The notes beneath the pieces were generated by a model that saw nothing but the letters and a program-made list of their open reading frames with translations, did no database searches and was not told where the DNA came from. From contig JARFIY010000099.1 in the NCBI GenBank assembly GCA_036346155.1, positions 31,959,501 to 32,023,500 of the forward strand: DNA of 64,000 nt. The letters are read 5' to 3'. Origin of the DNA: Sinelater perroti (lineage: Eukaryota; Arthropoda; Insecta; Coleoptera; Elateridae). Both the position numbers and the translations under genes were made by a program. This document shows, in pieces, positions 1 to 12,282 of the stretch (position 1 is the first letter of the stretch; every line of letters starts with the position of its first letter).

Positions 1-3000
1 TTGCCTTCCGCATGATGTCCAATACATGTTTTAGTTTACCAGATACGTAGCTCCAAATTAATACTAAAAAATATCATTTTACTATGTGCAAAAAGCCAAA
101 GGCAGAGAAACTTAACTTTAATCATTTATTTATTTTATATTCTCATCTGACTTTAACAAAATGAACAGAGGAACTTCTAAGCTCCATAAACTAAAAGTTC
201 TTCTATAAACAAAGACAACTGAATTGATTATCTATAGATATTATCCATTAATTCTTTTATGTATATACATCTCTAATACTATTGAATTTATCGAAAGAAA
301 AAAGTTTACATACAAGTACAACGGTACCCAAATGTGCTATAAATTAAGCACAGATAGTTGTATATACAGTAAGTATGACACCTTAAGACCATCGAATAGT
401 AACTATTCGCATTTGAAAGTTAATATTATAAACAGCGCAACATTTTTTTGGTGGCAGTTCACACAAAAAACCTATACAGTAACGTAGCAAAGTTTTATCT
501 TAAACAAAACAAGATTTACCGAAACGCATAATTGGTAACAAATCTATACAGATAGTTGGTTTTCTCTACGTATACGTATATATTTATTTCGTTAATCCAA
601 AAACAATCGCAATCATTTGAAGTCAATTGAAAAGATCTACTATATTTGAGGAATACGTGAGATAATGATCGAAAAATCATACATCTTGCAAGTGTTAGCA
701 GAAAATAAGGGATGGTTTGTTCTTGTTTTGGTTCCCACTCATTGATCCAAAACTGTGGTTTCCTAATTTTTGGCCCCCAAAAGAATTGTAATCTTCGATC
801 ACCCTCCTTATTCTTTCCCCGGAATTATTTTCTGTCACTCAAGCTTTATAATTTTAACTAAAGCAACCAATCACTAGAATATTTTAAAGATCCAAATAGG
901 TTTGACTGCCGTATTCAAGGAAGTTCCAAAGCAAGAGTCCTTCAAAATTCTTAATGTTCAAATAGATTTAAAAAACATATCAGAATAATTCTTCCAGTAG
1001 TTTTTCTAGAAAGTTTAGTTTTCTTAAACAGTCTGGGTGAAGCTGAAGATACAACAAAATACTTGCAAATCAATTCTCAAACAGGTAACCATTCATTTGA
1101 CAACAAGAAAATGGATGTAAAAAATTTACGACACAAATACGCGTTTTCCCTAATGTAGTTATTGGGCATAGATGAGACAAATAGTCAACTGGAAATAATT
1201 TTTGTTTAACGAACAAGCCAAAGACATGAGTAATATATAATACCACAATGTAGGTTAAATATCTTTAAAAAAATGTAGAAATAAATATGACAAAAACGAC
1301 AGTACTGCTCGACCACAAAAATTTTCAGCAAAAAAAACGTAATTAAAGAATTTATAGGTGAAAACCACAATCAGCATCCGAACTAAAACTGTCGCAACGG
1401 AGAAAAGCAACAAAATGTTTGAGGATCGATTTTATTTTAAAAGGACTTTTTAATACCTTTTCTATTTATTCATTTCCTTCAATAATTCATACTTCGAGTG
1501 TCACTTTAATGTTGATTTTTTTAATTAATATCAATATCTTTTACATTATAATTTACCAATAATATCCATAATCTTGCCCTCTAACATTATTTCATTTGTT
1601 AACGTATGTTATAATTTAACCCAAGTTTTTTGACCATTTTTTTCAATTTTCTGCTACATTGCAATCCAAAACATACATTTCCACTTTTCTTTCTCCTATT
1701 GTTTGCTTCCTCTTATTTTTGCAAAATACTTTTATTTCATTAAACTGCAATTTTTCATTTTGAAACTCTTTCTAATATATATGTAATGAATTTGCTTTCA
1801 TACGAAACTATTTTTAACTTAGTATTTCTGAATTCCCCACCCCTACATTCCCCCATCGATTTGCATAGTTCATGTTTTTTCTCTTTTTATAAAATCCCTG
1901 TTATTATTTATCGAGCTCTTTTTTTAACTGTCTCAATATTCTCTCCATTTTGCAACTACTTATTAGTACTAGTATGGTAGTGTGTGACTCACAAAATTTT
2001 TAAAAATAAGCCTCTATATCCAACTAAAGTTTCCTTGTACAGATTGAAGTATCCACAACGATTTTAAAAAATAAAAATTTGAGTGCATGCATTAAGTTCG
2101 AATGGGTAATAATGCATTGAGGGCAAATATATGCCTTGTCTTTACAATTCGCAAGGTGTAGAACCTCGCTATTACTATTAAACAAGATACAGTCTTTCTT
2201 ATTTTATTACTACCCATTATAATACTGAATCTGCAATTATTCTCCTCTCTTTTATTTGCCTTATTTCTACTCAAACCATTCGATTCAAGCATGCACCTTG
2301 TATTGTAGTTGCTTTTTAAATTATCACTATGTCTAATGTAAAAATTAAAATGAGAGACCTATTGTATATTTATTGTCTTACAGTAAGATAAAGAATAAAG
2401 ATATTGCAATTACCAGCCTCCAGAGAAAAACTCTTTGCCACCTATTGTCCCACAAACGCTGGAATTAAATAAATTGCATCGTGTTTAGTACAATTTCTTC
2501 TGTATTCTGTTGTTAGTTTTAGACATTCGCTCTTATGAATTTGTACTTATAATTTTTTAACCTTCATTTTTTTATATACTTATTCTCACTTACTTCACTA
2601 GTGTTAATTCTGGCACCATTATATTCTTTCATTATGCTTATTTTTTTATCTTTACTTATAAATAAGTTCGTATACACTTTTACCATATCCTCTTCCTGTT
2701 ACTCATATATTTGTATGGATAATTGTTTACTTTAATCTATATGCTATTCGTCTTTGTATTGACAGCTTCTTGTACATATGTTCGGTGATTTCAAAGTATT
2801 ATACGTGATATTTTCCTTCATCAATAAACCGAATGTGTATTTATGAGTAACTTCCAAATGCTTATCTATCCATACGGTAGTACAACCCCATTTACTATAC
2901 AAAATTCCGTTTCCATAGAACCATGTAAATTCCAGTTAATTCCCCAAGTCCCGGTCTAAAATCTTAAATATTAAACAATTTACGCCTTATGTCGTGACCT

Positions 3001-4250
3001 AAAACGCTAAGAAGCCGTGCCCTTCTCCGTTCATCTATTAAGGCATAAAAAAGAAATTCCGATTTATATTTGATTCGCCCCATATACTTTATATATAATG
3101 TAACATACATGTACATATATAATAGTGAAAAAGAGAAATAGACATGAGCAAAAATGCATGTTAAATCAATGGACGTCCTAAAAACTGCTGTAGTTATTAT
3201 ATATAAAAAAATAAAATGTGAATGAAAGCTCATTTCCGTTGATATAAATTTCATTTTTCTACAAAGAAATAAAAGTATTCAATTTAATCTCCCGCAGTGG
3301 ATTTCAAACATGACAACGTTCTTAATACAACATGAAACTAGAGTGGCCCGCTCCTCTAAATAAAAAAATACGTGATTCGATTTGTAAGACACCAATAAAC
3401 TTTTTTACATCACTGAAAAAAAGTACTTTTTATTTCTAGAAAGCTATAATGGAGTTCTTTCGAAATTACATCAGCTTGACCTGAATAAATATGCACGAGC
3501 TTGAAACCTAAAAGTATATCTACTGACCACCCACAGGACACGTTGATAACCCGCCGTTATTTATAGCAGAAATATTTTGAGATTTATCATTTTTATTAAA
3601 TTTATTCTGTGCAACAACATGAATTTTTATGGACAGTATTGTGAGCGGCGCGTAATTAATTAAAATTAAGCTATTAAGATCATTAGACATTATGCAGCTT
3701 AAATTAAATCAGTCGACAGTACAATTTCTTACTCAAACAGCTACTAATTATTATAAGCCCAAATTACAAGAAATATATGGAAAATACTTCGCTTTCTCTT
3801 ATTTTAAAGGCGCTTGTGCAAAAAATACGAAAACAACAAAGAGCAAAGCGCTACCGACTTATAAAATGGCTTTTTTGTTTTGAAAAGTTCCAAAAGAGCA
3901 CATCCTTAAACTAAGATATTGTAAATTGATAGCGAAAAATGTCAACAAATCAATTTTTCCATGAAACGCTTCATTGGACTGCAATTAAAGTTCTTTGCGG
4001 CAGCATTAATAAATTTATTAGGAGTATGTGACTTATAGCTTATACAATGTAATTAGGCAGATCTACAATTTTCCAGAAATTTTCTTAGGTTCCTTTCTTC
4101 TGTTTTGACCTTCCGGATGAAGTCTATACATTTTTTGTTAGCTTATCGTTTGATAACCCCGTTAACAATTGTAATCTGTTACAAGATTGTTGATATTCCT
4201 ATGCACCATCCCCTATTAAATAACACAAGTTAGCTTCACATAATCAACCT
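1..4250. other. AT-rich sequence, no gene recognised
   Basis: I see no convincing coding region or complete repeat here. Open frames are short and have the low-complexity composition expected of AT-rich non-coding DNA. The part from about 1430 to 2990 is strongly T-rich on the + strand, resembling the antisense of A-rich retrotransposon relics elsewhere in the window, but no reverse transcriptase or endonuclease motif could be read in it. Confidence 0.5.
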
Positions 4251-4265
4251 ACGATTGCCGACAAA

Positions 4266-4905
4266 ATGAGTCGGAAATACAACCACAGAGCTGCTGTACT
4301 CGAAATCCTTCGTGTCGGAAAATCGCCCACAAATTATTGCGTGATTTGGCTACAAAACGACTCAAGTTAACGACGCAGCCAAAAACTATCACAGCAAGCG
4401 ACTTGATCACAAGATAAGTGATAAATCTGTTCGCGAATTGAAAGAGAAGATCGATCAGGATCATTGGCGGAGCATGACTAACCTGACTAAATAAATGACC
4501 GTGACGAGGTCAACGGTCAGTTTAACAGTGCTAAACTGCCACGACCTACACTATAGTCTTCAGTCCTGAGGAACCGCCAACTGTTGACTGAAAAAAACAA
4601 GATGAATCGAAAGTTAACTGCCCAAGCATTGCTAAAGGACACCAAGCACGACAGCGCTGGATTTCTGAGATTCTTTTCGGACTTTATTTAGAACAGGAAG
4701 GAGAATTGTCAATATGATCGTTGGCTCTGCTAAGATGCCTCTGAAATACCTACCGTCATGTATACAAAGTTTTTTGCCTCTATGATGGTGCTAGGGCTTG
4801 CAAAGGGGGTGTCATAGCTCTTCACTTCTTTGAAAAAGATCTGAAGCCTACAACAGCTATATGAACGTGCCGGAGACAATTGTCAAGCTCTAGATAGAAA
4901 AGAAT
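4266..4905 (+). pseudogene. Decayed mariner-type transposase (ITmD37E-like)
   Basis: The frame opens at the ATG at 4266 with MSRKYNHRAAVLEILRVGKS, which resembles the N-terminal helix-turn-helix of mariner-related ITmD37E/mosquito-type transposases. Further blocks appear in shifted frames: RNRQLLTEKNK, then DSAGFLRFFSD just before the region of the first catalytic Asp, then EIPTVMYTKFFASMMVLG and a block ending in QALDRKE. Their order matches the family (DNA-binding half, catalytic half), but many stops and shifts separate them. No terminal inverted repeats were found, so the element limits are unknown. It is a dead relic. The exact sublineage is inferred from motif memory only. Confidence 0.62.
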
Positions 4906-4919
4906 AATATTATTTGTAG

Positions 4920-6170
4920 TATTTTCCTTTCTTAAACCTAGTTGAACTCTAGTTTAAACACTTGAATGTTAGACACCTAAATACGTAAAGTAATTATAAG
5001 TTTTATCCTTTATTATATATATGGCTTAAGTTCTTTTGCCTTGATTATACTAATAGGATTTTATTTCATTATAATTATTTCCATATTATTAATCTCACAC
5101 CTAGATACATACTCAAATTTGTTCTCAAATTGTTTTTGTAGTTCCATCACTTTTTCACAGCAATAGATCTTTTTGTTTTTGTTTTCTCAGTATACTAATC
5201 CACAAATCAGCAACCTGCAATTATCTCTTGTCCCTTAATAATATTTTTATTTTATTTCTAGCCTTCGACAATAAGACTACATGGACCGTATAAGTTATGC
5301 AAATATTTTTAAGACTACTACGTATCATTTCTCTATCAAGTCTCCATTTGCTACTTGAAAAAATGAAATTGGGAACCATATATACTACCGCATCTTCTAT
5401 TTCTTGTATTGTTGTTCCTCTTAAGTGATTTTCATCACTTTCAAACGACCCCTCTAACTTATTAGTATTCTAACATATAAAAATCTATCTAAAATCTCAT
5501 AGCCACATTCATAAAATAAAAGATACTTTCAAATACTACCGTTCCTTGTGCATTCTTAAAATACGAATGTAGCTGTTAGTACCCTTGTTTTTCTTGTTTT
5601 CGGATATCATATAATTCTATTGTCCTCTTCCCATTAATGTTTATTTTCTTTTAAACATTTTTTATTTCAAAAATTGAATTTTGTTTCCATTTAACTTTAC
5701 TGCCCTAGTCTTTATTATCTCAGCTTGTGTTTTAGTTTCATTGTTTGGCCTTGTGTCTTTTAATCTTCACTTTTTGCATCCATCGCCTATTTATTATAAA
5801 CATATCATGTCTCTTAATTTGTTCTATTGATTTTTTAATTATTTCCCATTCAATATTTGTAGGTGTATTGTCACTTATGTAATATAGACCTGTTTTCACA
5901 CTCTGAGCGTATTCGGTCCAAATTTATTCATCATTTATTCGTCCTTCCTTTGTCGTATTTGTGTATTTAAATTTGAAACATTTTGTTACACTGAGCTAAT
6001 ACAAGTAGTCAAAATTTACATCAGCACCTCTGCACGTTTGTACACTTTGAGCCAAGTTAGAAAGAATCTTCACCAACAACTGGTCAACTTTGTTACGTGA
6101 TCTTCGATCTTTATTTACTATCGTTGATTTATATTTTATATTTTTATTTTTTCGATTTAGTGTCATAATT
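4920..6170 (-). other. T-rich stretch, possible antisense LINE relic
   Basis: There is no intact gene. Read on the minus strand, the interval from about 6000 down to 5200 gives scattered phrases (for example EIEDAVVYMVPNFIF across frames) that loosely resemble the C-terminal half of a LINE reverse transcriptase. The match is too eroded for a firm call. The rest is unassigned AT-rich DNA. Confidence 0.25.
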
Positions 6171-6486
6171 TTAACTATTAAAATTTATCACATATTGTCT
6201 ATTCCTTAAAAAAATTGTTAAAACGGCAGTACTATCCATGAAAAATATTATCAATATTGACAAACCTCTTCCAAGGATAAGTAAATAAAGAAAGTATCTC
6301 AAAAATATGGCCATTATATTTATCACTATAGATATATAACTATGGCTAGTACATTTAGTTAAATTTGTGGAAAGGTTTGAAAAAGCTTTATAAAGGAGTA
6401 CTGTTACCCAACCTAAATTAAACAACAAAAAGAATGTATAGTAAGTCGCTCTTGCACTGATCATATCTATAGTGTAACACAACATA

Positions 6487-6680
6487 CAGAAAAAAAAACT
6501 AGCCAGTGATAAAGTTGAGTTAACTAAGGCTTACGACAACGTACCTATCTGTAAGAGGTGTTAAATATTAGAGATAGCAGCAACTAATAATTCAATAATC
6601 CAAACTATTGCATATCTGTACATAAACTCGATAGTAATGGTTCGTAAGAGAAACATAAATTGCGAACTAAAAGCTTAAGG
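6487..6680 (+). pseudogene. Non-LTR reverse transcriptase relic
   Basis: One frame reads ELTKAYDNVPIC, the motif A block of many LINE reverse transcriptases (Asp, Lys-Ala-Tyr-Asp). After a stop it continues with NNSIIQTIAYLYINSIVMV and RKRNINCELKA. The next expected block (the GLRQG motif) is missing because the frame runs into the minus-strand SINE that begins at 6681. Sequence upstream to about 6170 may belong to the same copy but shows no motif. The long antisense open frame over 6171-6485 is not considered real. Clade not assigned. Confidence 0.55.
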
Positions 6681-6918
6681 TTCTCATATGTTCACTTTCA
6701 TTCCCCGGCTCTCGCGCACTATTTCTGATACAGGAAGATGCGGCAGGTACTGTAACTTAAACTATCACATTATTACTCATGGTTTAAAATAAATACATGT
6801 ACTCAATTATTTTTAATATTTGAGTGCATTACGTGCCAGGTATATAAACCCTAGGATCGAACCTGGGGCTATCCACGACGCAGCTAAACACCACAACCGC
6901 TCGGTCATAACCTGGTGA
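6681..6918 (-). repeat. tRNA-derived SINE, copy 2
   Basis: On the minus strand the element starts near 6918 with a tRNA-like head. A box-A-like TGACCGAGCGG is followed about 30 bases later by a box-B-like GGTTCGATCCT, the two parts of an internal RNA polymerase III promoter. The body includes AATAATTGAGTAC and GAGTAATAATG, and the far end carries GTGCGCGA and CATATGAGAACCTTAA. The same landmarks occur in the same order in the + strand copy at 10890-11170, which supports a shared family. It abuts a reverse transcriptase relic, so it is younger than that relic. No protein is encoded. Such elements depend on LINE machinery in trans. Confidence 0.65.
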
Positions 6919-7168
6919 TAAATTCAATATCAATTATCTACTTTAAAGTATATTAGAACTATACTATTAAAAGAAAAGGTGTAACATGAGAATATAACTA
7001 ACTGATGAAACATCTCTATACACTCCAAACTAGAATGACTCAAAATAAAAATGATTAGAAGTACATGAGGCAAAAACTAACAAAAAAATACAATCACTGG
7101 AGATTCACTTTAAATATTAGTAACATCGACTACATGTACGTAGGATCTGATATTAAATGATGATTATA

Positions 7169-8619
7169 CATTTGAGAGCAAAACAATTGCGTCACTATTT
7201 CAGTCTAAGGAAAATAAAAATAAAAACATTAAGGTGCAAAGAATATATTTATTATTGACTTTTTATTTAAAACTGTTGCTATTGCATTAATCGGATGACG
7301 CATTCAAAAAATATGCATCACGAACGGGGTTTAACTAATATTGCTAATTGAAACGCACATATCCGACGATTGGCCCACAGTGTTCTTGCAATCCGGTAAT
7401 TCATCTCAGTTACTTATCCAAAGTTGACGTAAGTAAGTGACATAAGTTCTCAGGTGATTTAAAAGAAATGGACACCACAGCCACCGAAGCAGCCTAGGCA
7501 GTTGCATTGTCGAGAAAAGCCGTGGAAAATCAAGAGTACAGCATTGGTACCAATGGCTGCATCCGCCGGCAAGTAGGCGGAGAGAGACGATCTATTTCTA
7601 ATATCAATATTACTCAGAAATCTAAGTGACCAGAAATGGCGTTGACCTTAAGCAAGAACTAAGTACGGCCAGAAGTGTGGTCTCCAACGCTTGGAAAGAA
7701 GGAAGAAGACTGAAGTCAACCAACCTGACAAAAAAAAGCAGCTACGAGTCCCAAACGAAGTGCAGTCCTAAAGCAAATGCGACTGAAATTTTCTCGCAAA
7801 CATCTCTATTGGAACCTCGGCCATTGCAGTCAGATCTTATACACCAACAAGTCCAGGATGTGCCTACATAGTAACGACAGGAGATGTCGGGTCTATAGGA
7901 GGCCAGGAAAGCAATTTCTCATTGCCGTATTCAAGAAACTGTCGCACATGGAAGTGGTTCGTACATGTTCTGAGCGGGCACTTCCATGCACAGAAAAACT
8001 AAGTTGTTTTTCGTGGCTAGTGGAGGATGCGGTGAGGTTTAAGAGCGGACCGCTACATCAGAGACATTCTGAAGAAACATGTTGTCCCGTTTGCGGGATT
8101 TGTTGGTGAAAACTTCATGCTAATGTACAACAACGCGCAATGCCACATCACGTGAGTGACCACTACTTACTCGCTTAAGCGAAGAGTCCGGGTAAAAAAT
8201 CTTGCACTAGGGAGCATGATGAAAGTGAGAACGGCGTTGATTGAAGAGTAGGAAGCAATCCCTCGATGACAGCATAGAAAAAGTCATCCGATCCATGCGT
8301 AATCGCTTTGAAAGTGCAATTAAGAGTAGAGGTAGCAACACCACGTATTGAAAAAATTATTATATGAATTTTAACCGAGGATTTCATTTTTTCCTTTCAT
8401 AATCACTTTTTCCCTTTCAACTCTTTTGTGTTGCACATATTTTTAGTCCCATAACTTTGTCAGAACCGGTTCGATTCCAATCAAAGTGGTATCATTTGAA
8501 ACCACAGTTATTAAACTTTCAAACAGTACACTGAACTTTACTTAGAATGCTATTGGAGTCGATATGCATTCTCTCGAAACTCGAGCCTGTTGCTGAGTCG
8601 ATTGTTTCGCTCTCAAGTG
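7169..8619 (+). mobile_element. Tc1-like transposon, family A copy 1 (dead)
   Basis: The element is bounded by TA dinucleotides (7167-7168 and 8620-8621), the expected Tc1/mariner target duplication. Its 19-bp ends, CATTTGAGAGCAAAACAAT on the left and the reverse complement of CACTTGAGAGCGAAACAAT on the right, differ at two positions. The transposase frame starts at the ATG at 7468 and soon meets a TAG. Later blocks read VDLKQELSTARSVVSNAWKE, then (about 7800-7900) LGHCSQILYTNKSRMCLHSN and RRCRVYRRPG. The first catalytic Asp is Asn (TNKS), and the second is also Asn (YNNAQCH near 8120). The third catalytic block is largely lost. Two further copies of this family lie at 35265-36636 and 46572-48019. 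Confidence 0.85.
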
Positions 8620-9530
8620 TATAAAAGCATGTGGCAAATATCTTTACTCATGAAGATAACTAACGAACCCAAAAAAGGCAAAAATGTTGAAACAAAAATT
8701 AAAAATGGGAAGCAGTTAGTGCTTTAAGTCCCATTTTATAGAGTCGGCGTATATCAAAAACAAAAAAATACACCTTAATATTGAGATGTGTTGTATTATA
8801 CAGATGTAAAGTATAGAAAATTAATTGTAGTATAAGTTGAAGTAATTGAAACAGAAAGAAATATCTGAGCGAAACTTGGGTGCTGGTTATTTAAACTAAA
8901 AAATGGCAAGTAGAATAAAGAAAATGAAAAAAAAACATTATAAAACAAAATATAATTTCTAAAAGTTTACAAGGTATATAATACAAAAAAATATATAATT
9001 ACAATAATACAAAAATTACATAATTAGTAAAAATGGTACAAAATATAAGAATCATTGTAGGTATCTCCACCTTCATTCAAAATAAATGTCGTGAGATCTC
9101 GCATATTTCTCTCAGCGTCGTTTCCACTATTCAGAACATTCTGCAAAATCCTGTGATAGAATAAAAAACAACTCGCTTATCATATGTCTCGGTGATAGTC
9201 TGGATTTTTTACTTTTAAAGGTTTAAATCTAGACTTTAGAGAATCTAAATCACCTGCACGAATTTATATTTCGACAAAAAATTCTGTGATAAATAGGCAG
9301 CCTCGTTCTTGTGATGAAAGTGTCAATTACCAATTGCCCTTATTTGCACTGCAGCCACTTTTCTCAAACATTTCTTGAATCATCAGAATGTGAACGAATG
9401 ACCTTGTTTTGTACAAACTGTTTTCATTATATTAATATGCCCTTGATATATTTGGGACAGACTACCTATATTTGATAAAAAGTGATTTCTTATTGCTAAT
9501 TTAATAGGTTAAATATTTATACTCCTAATT
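8620..9530. other. No feature recognised
   Basis: AT-rich sequence with no convincing ORF or repeat boundary. It separates Tc1 copy 1 from the mariner relic on the minus strand. Confidence 0.5.
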
Positions 9531-9534
9531 AACA

Positions 9535-10005
9535 AAGAGAGGGTGCCTTCATTATCCATACACTTGTACCATCGCCCCAGCAATTTGTGTAGCACGGTAC
9601 CATTTGTGAATAGCCGACTGAAGCTCTTGGTTGAAGGAGAACTTCTTTCATTGCATCAAACAGAGCGTAGTTGTTAAGCGCAAGATCTAGAATCAGACAA
9701 GGTAACAGAGGTGCGATGGAATCACATTGTTATGTTAAAGCAATGTCTTCATTTTCCTTGATAACATTGCAGAATTGCATTAGTCACTAGTCTGTTTGCC
9801 ATTATCAAATCAGGGACGCGCTGCATTATGTGTGAGCTTGCACGCATTTGCCAAACAATCACTGCTTTGGCCTCTTTTAGCAGAGCTCGTTCTGCTTTTA
9901 AACTTCGATATCAACCAAAACACAATTCTGAAACTAGCGACTGCGTTCCCACATATAAATGCCTGAAGCCGTCCATAATTGTCTGCAACACTGCGCGAAT
10001 GACAC
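9535..10005 (-). pseudogene. Mariner transposase relic with internal deletion
   Basis: The minus strand gives an N-terminal block near 10000-9830 (LQAFICGNAV, then ISKFKSRTSS, resembling the mariner WxxRFKxGRTS region). After a gap come C-terminal blocks: DLALNNYALFDAMKEVLL at about 9715-9660, matching the region around the third catalytic Asp (PDLAPxDYxLF), then QELQSAIHKWYRA, then in another frame HKLLGRWYKCMDNEG, which resembles the mariner C-terminus (KLxxRWxKC). The middle of the protein with the first two catalytic Asp residues is missing. Frames shift several times. Limits are approximate because no terminal repeats were recognised. Confidence 0.6.
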
Positions 10006-10571
10006 ACTACCTTTCCTTGTACGCATTCCAGTAAAGCTATCTAGTAGCATCACTTATTATTATAATCTAACTTCACAACTGGTGTTTTAATATAGATTGG
10101 AAATTGTTATATAGAATTAGTTAATAGGCCACTTAAAAGTATCAAGAGCCATCTTATCACTGTTCAAGATTGTAGTATTAATCCAGAATGCAATAAGGCT
10201 ATTCTACTGCATTCCTTACTTTACAAACAAATTATACCAGATCCTTTGTCATATTTATAGATAGTTGAGCACTTTTCTATCAGAAACTTTCGCTGTAAAA
10301 AAATACTTGTTCCAAAGAGTTCGAATCATAATTCGTCAGCCTTGCGTAGCATTTGTTACTCAAATCTCATTAAGACTTTGTTTTAAAACTAATACCAGTC
10401 CAGTCAGCAACAGGCAACTACTAGATTGTTTTTATATTTCGCCCAAAGACGACTGAAAGGTTGAGGAAGACCAGCAAAATATAGAGTTCTCGCAGCTTTC
10501 TCTAATATAATGTCCAATAGTTGCTTGCATAAGATATTTGTGCTATGATTGTCATAAGCATCTATGAAAGT
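10006..10571. other. No feature recognised
   Basis: Unassigned AT-rich sequence. The short open frame at 10265-10456 has no recognisable domain and is not supported as a gene. Confidence 0.5.
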
Positions 10572-10598
10572 AATATATTATATATATATATATATATA

Positions 10599-10632
<34 letters not shown>
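10572..10632. repeat. (TA)n microsatellite
   Basis: An almost pure TA dinucleotide run of about 60 bp, interrupted once (ATGATA near 10600). Such runs can extrude cruciforms and are prone to length change. Confidence 0.95.
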
Positions 10633-10633
<1 letters not shown>

Positions 10634-10889
10634 AGACCCCTACCATCGCATTAACAATGTCTATATAATCCAAATCTTATAAAAACTCTTTGAGTAATTC
10701 TATTTGCTAGATACCTTTTTCACCCAAACCGTTCACATATATGGCACTTAAGTAGCTCACATTCTAGTCACAAACAAATCAATTTTTCTACTGGTATTAT
10801 CTGGTACTTGGCACTGTTTTTGAGGTTCCAGTAATACGTGTAAGCAATGTATAAATTCTGTAAAATAAATTTCCCAGTAACTTTTTATC

Positions 10890-11170
10890 GCCAGCGTGGC
10901 ACAGCGGACTGGTGTGCGAACGAACCTGGGTTCTATTCCCAGAGCTCCCTGATGTTTGGCGGGTAGCCTACTCAGTCACTAAAAATAATTGAGTACCTGC
11001 ATTCACTTAAAATAAGGGGTAATAATGGCGGTCGTCTAAGGCGCACTGCTTGCTACATCGCCCCGCATCAAAAATGGTGCGCGACGACCGGCCAGAGAGA
11101 GCACACATATGAGAGCCTTAACCACTCAGTGCACAGACCGTGCTCCTACGCGGGGTATTAGAGCCTTACA
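10890..11170 (+). repeat. tRNA-derived SINE, copy 1
   Basis: The head is tRNA-like. Box A TGGCACAGCGG (10897-10907) fits the pol III A-box consensus, and GGTTCTATTCC (10929-10939) fits box B except for one position. The body carries AATAATTGAGTACCTGC, GGGGTAATAATGG and GTGCGCGACGACCGGCC, then CATATGAGAGCCTTAACC, matching the minus-strand copy at 6681-6918. It is not a functional tRNA gene: the anticodon and acceptor arms do not fold and the unit continues far past tRNA length. The phrase AGAGCCTTA recurs near its end, so the exact 3' limit is uncertain. Confidence 0.7.
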
Positions 11171-11890
11171 CACATCACAAACAACTTTTTAAAGGGTCAA
11201 TATTTTATCGTCAATATTACTAAATAGTACTCATTGATGCGTTGCCAATAACTGTTATAATAATAAAGTAAGCTAATTAAAGTAAAAATGTTTGTATATT
11301 AGCCTTCTAAAAAAGCCTATTTGATAATAATTCCATGGTAACGACATCCTCTTAGAGGTTTTCCTTCTAACAAAACTACTACGCCGAATGCAAGGAATTT
11401 TTATTCATACCATTGACGTAATGAGTATGACTATTGATATTTTTTAATTTCTTTTCATGATTCATTCAAAATGGAACACTTTTTCTAATTTCTAATTTTC
11501 ATAGATTAGTGTAGAATATTTATAATTTTTGAAACTCTCCAAAAGCAGCCACCATAGAAAAAATTAATTTAGTAGAACGCAAACTCTACAAGAGCATAAC
11601 TTAATAGCACATTCAAGATTAGTATAAACTTAATATAACCTACTCAAGATTCCAAAATCCCAATTATTGTTTGCAAACATTTAGGATGGCAAATTATATT
11701 ACTTTAGCTTTTGGAAACATCAAACCATAAAGCTAAAAGACTTGAAGCTAGGTATAGATCTTCCTAGTGGACTTCAACTAATAACAATTAAGTAAACTTC
11801 TAGCATTACTAACAAAAAAATCTCATAATGGCGTTGGACCTTATGAAATATAATTTCAAATTTCAATTTCATTGAGAATATTAATTAAAC
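11171..11890. other. No feature recognised
   Basis: AT-rich sequence without a recognisable gene or repeat. Confidence 0.5.
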
Positions 11891-11894
11891 TTTA

Positions 11895-11917
11895 GTGTGT
11901 GTGTATGTATGTGTGTG

Positions 11918-11978
<61 letters not shown>

Positions 11979-12057
11979 TGTGCTGTGCGTGCAGTGCGTG
12001 CGTCGTGCGTGCGTGTGCGTGCGAAATGCGTACGTGATTAAAACAGAATGCAATGCT

Positions 12058-12090
<33 letters not shown>

Positions 12091-12095
12091 TAGTC

Positions 12096-12130
<35 letters not shown>

Positions 12131-12197
12131 TGTGTGCGTGCGTGCGTGCGTGCGTGCGTGCAATCGTGCAGTGCGTTGCGTGCGTTGCGTTATGACG

Positions 12198-12234
<37 letters not shown>

Positions 12235-12238
12235 TTGC

Positions 12239-12279
<41 letters not shown>
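11895..12279. repeat. Composite microsatellite: GT, TA, CGTG, TA
   Basis: Four blocks lie in a row: a short GT/GTAT run (11895-11919), a TA run (about 11919-11975), a 260-bp block of CGTG tetranucleotides broken by a few irregular stretches (about 11975-12240), and a second TA run (12240-12278). All parts are alternating purine-pyrimidine, so the CGTG core could adopt Z-DNA and the TA flanks could unwind or form cruciforms. The open frames here encode only simple repeats (YIYIYI, RACVRACV) and are not genes. Confidence 0.95.

Positions 12280-12282
<3 letters not shown>

Noticed and set aside
6171..6485. 104-residue minus-strand open frame with apparent membrane segments
   Set aside because: AT-rich composition with no recognisable domain. 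The + strand just downstream has reverse transcriptase motifs.
10890..10965. Possible tRNA gene
   Set aside because: A and B boxes are present, but the cloverleaf does not close and the unit extends over 280 bp as in the copy at 6.7 kb. It is a tRNA-derived SINE.
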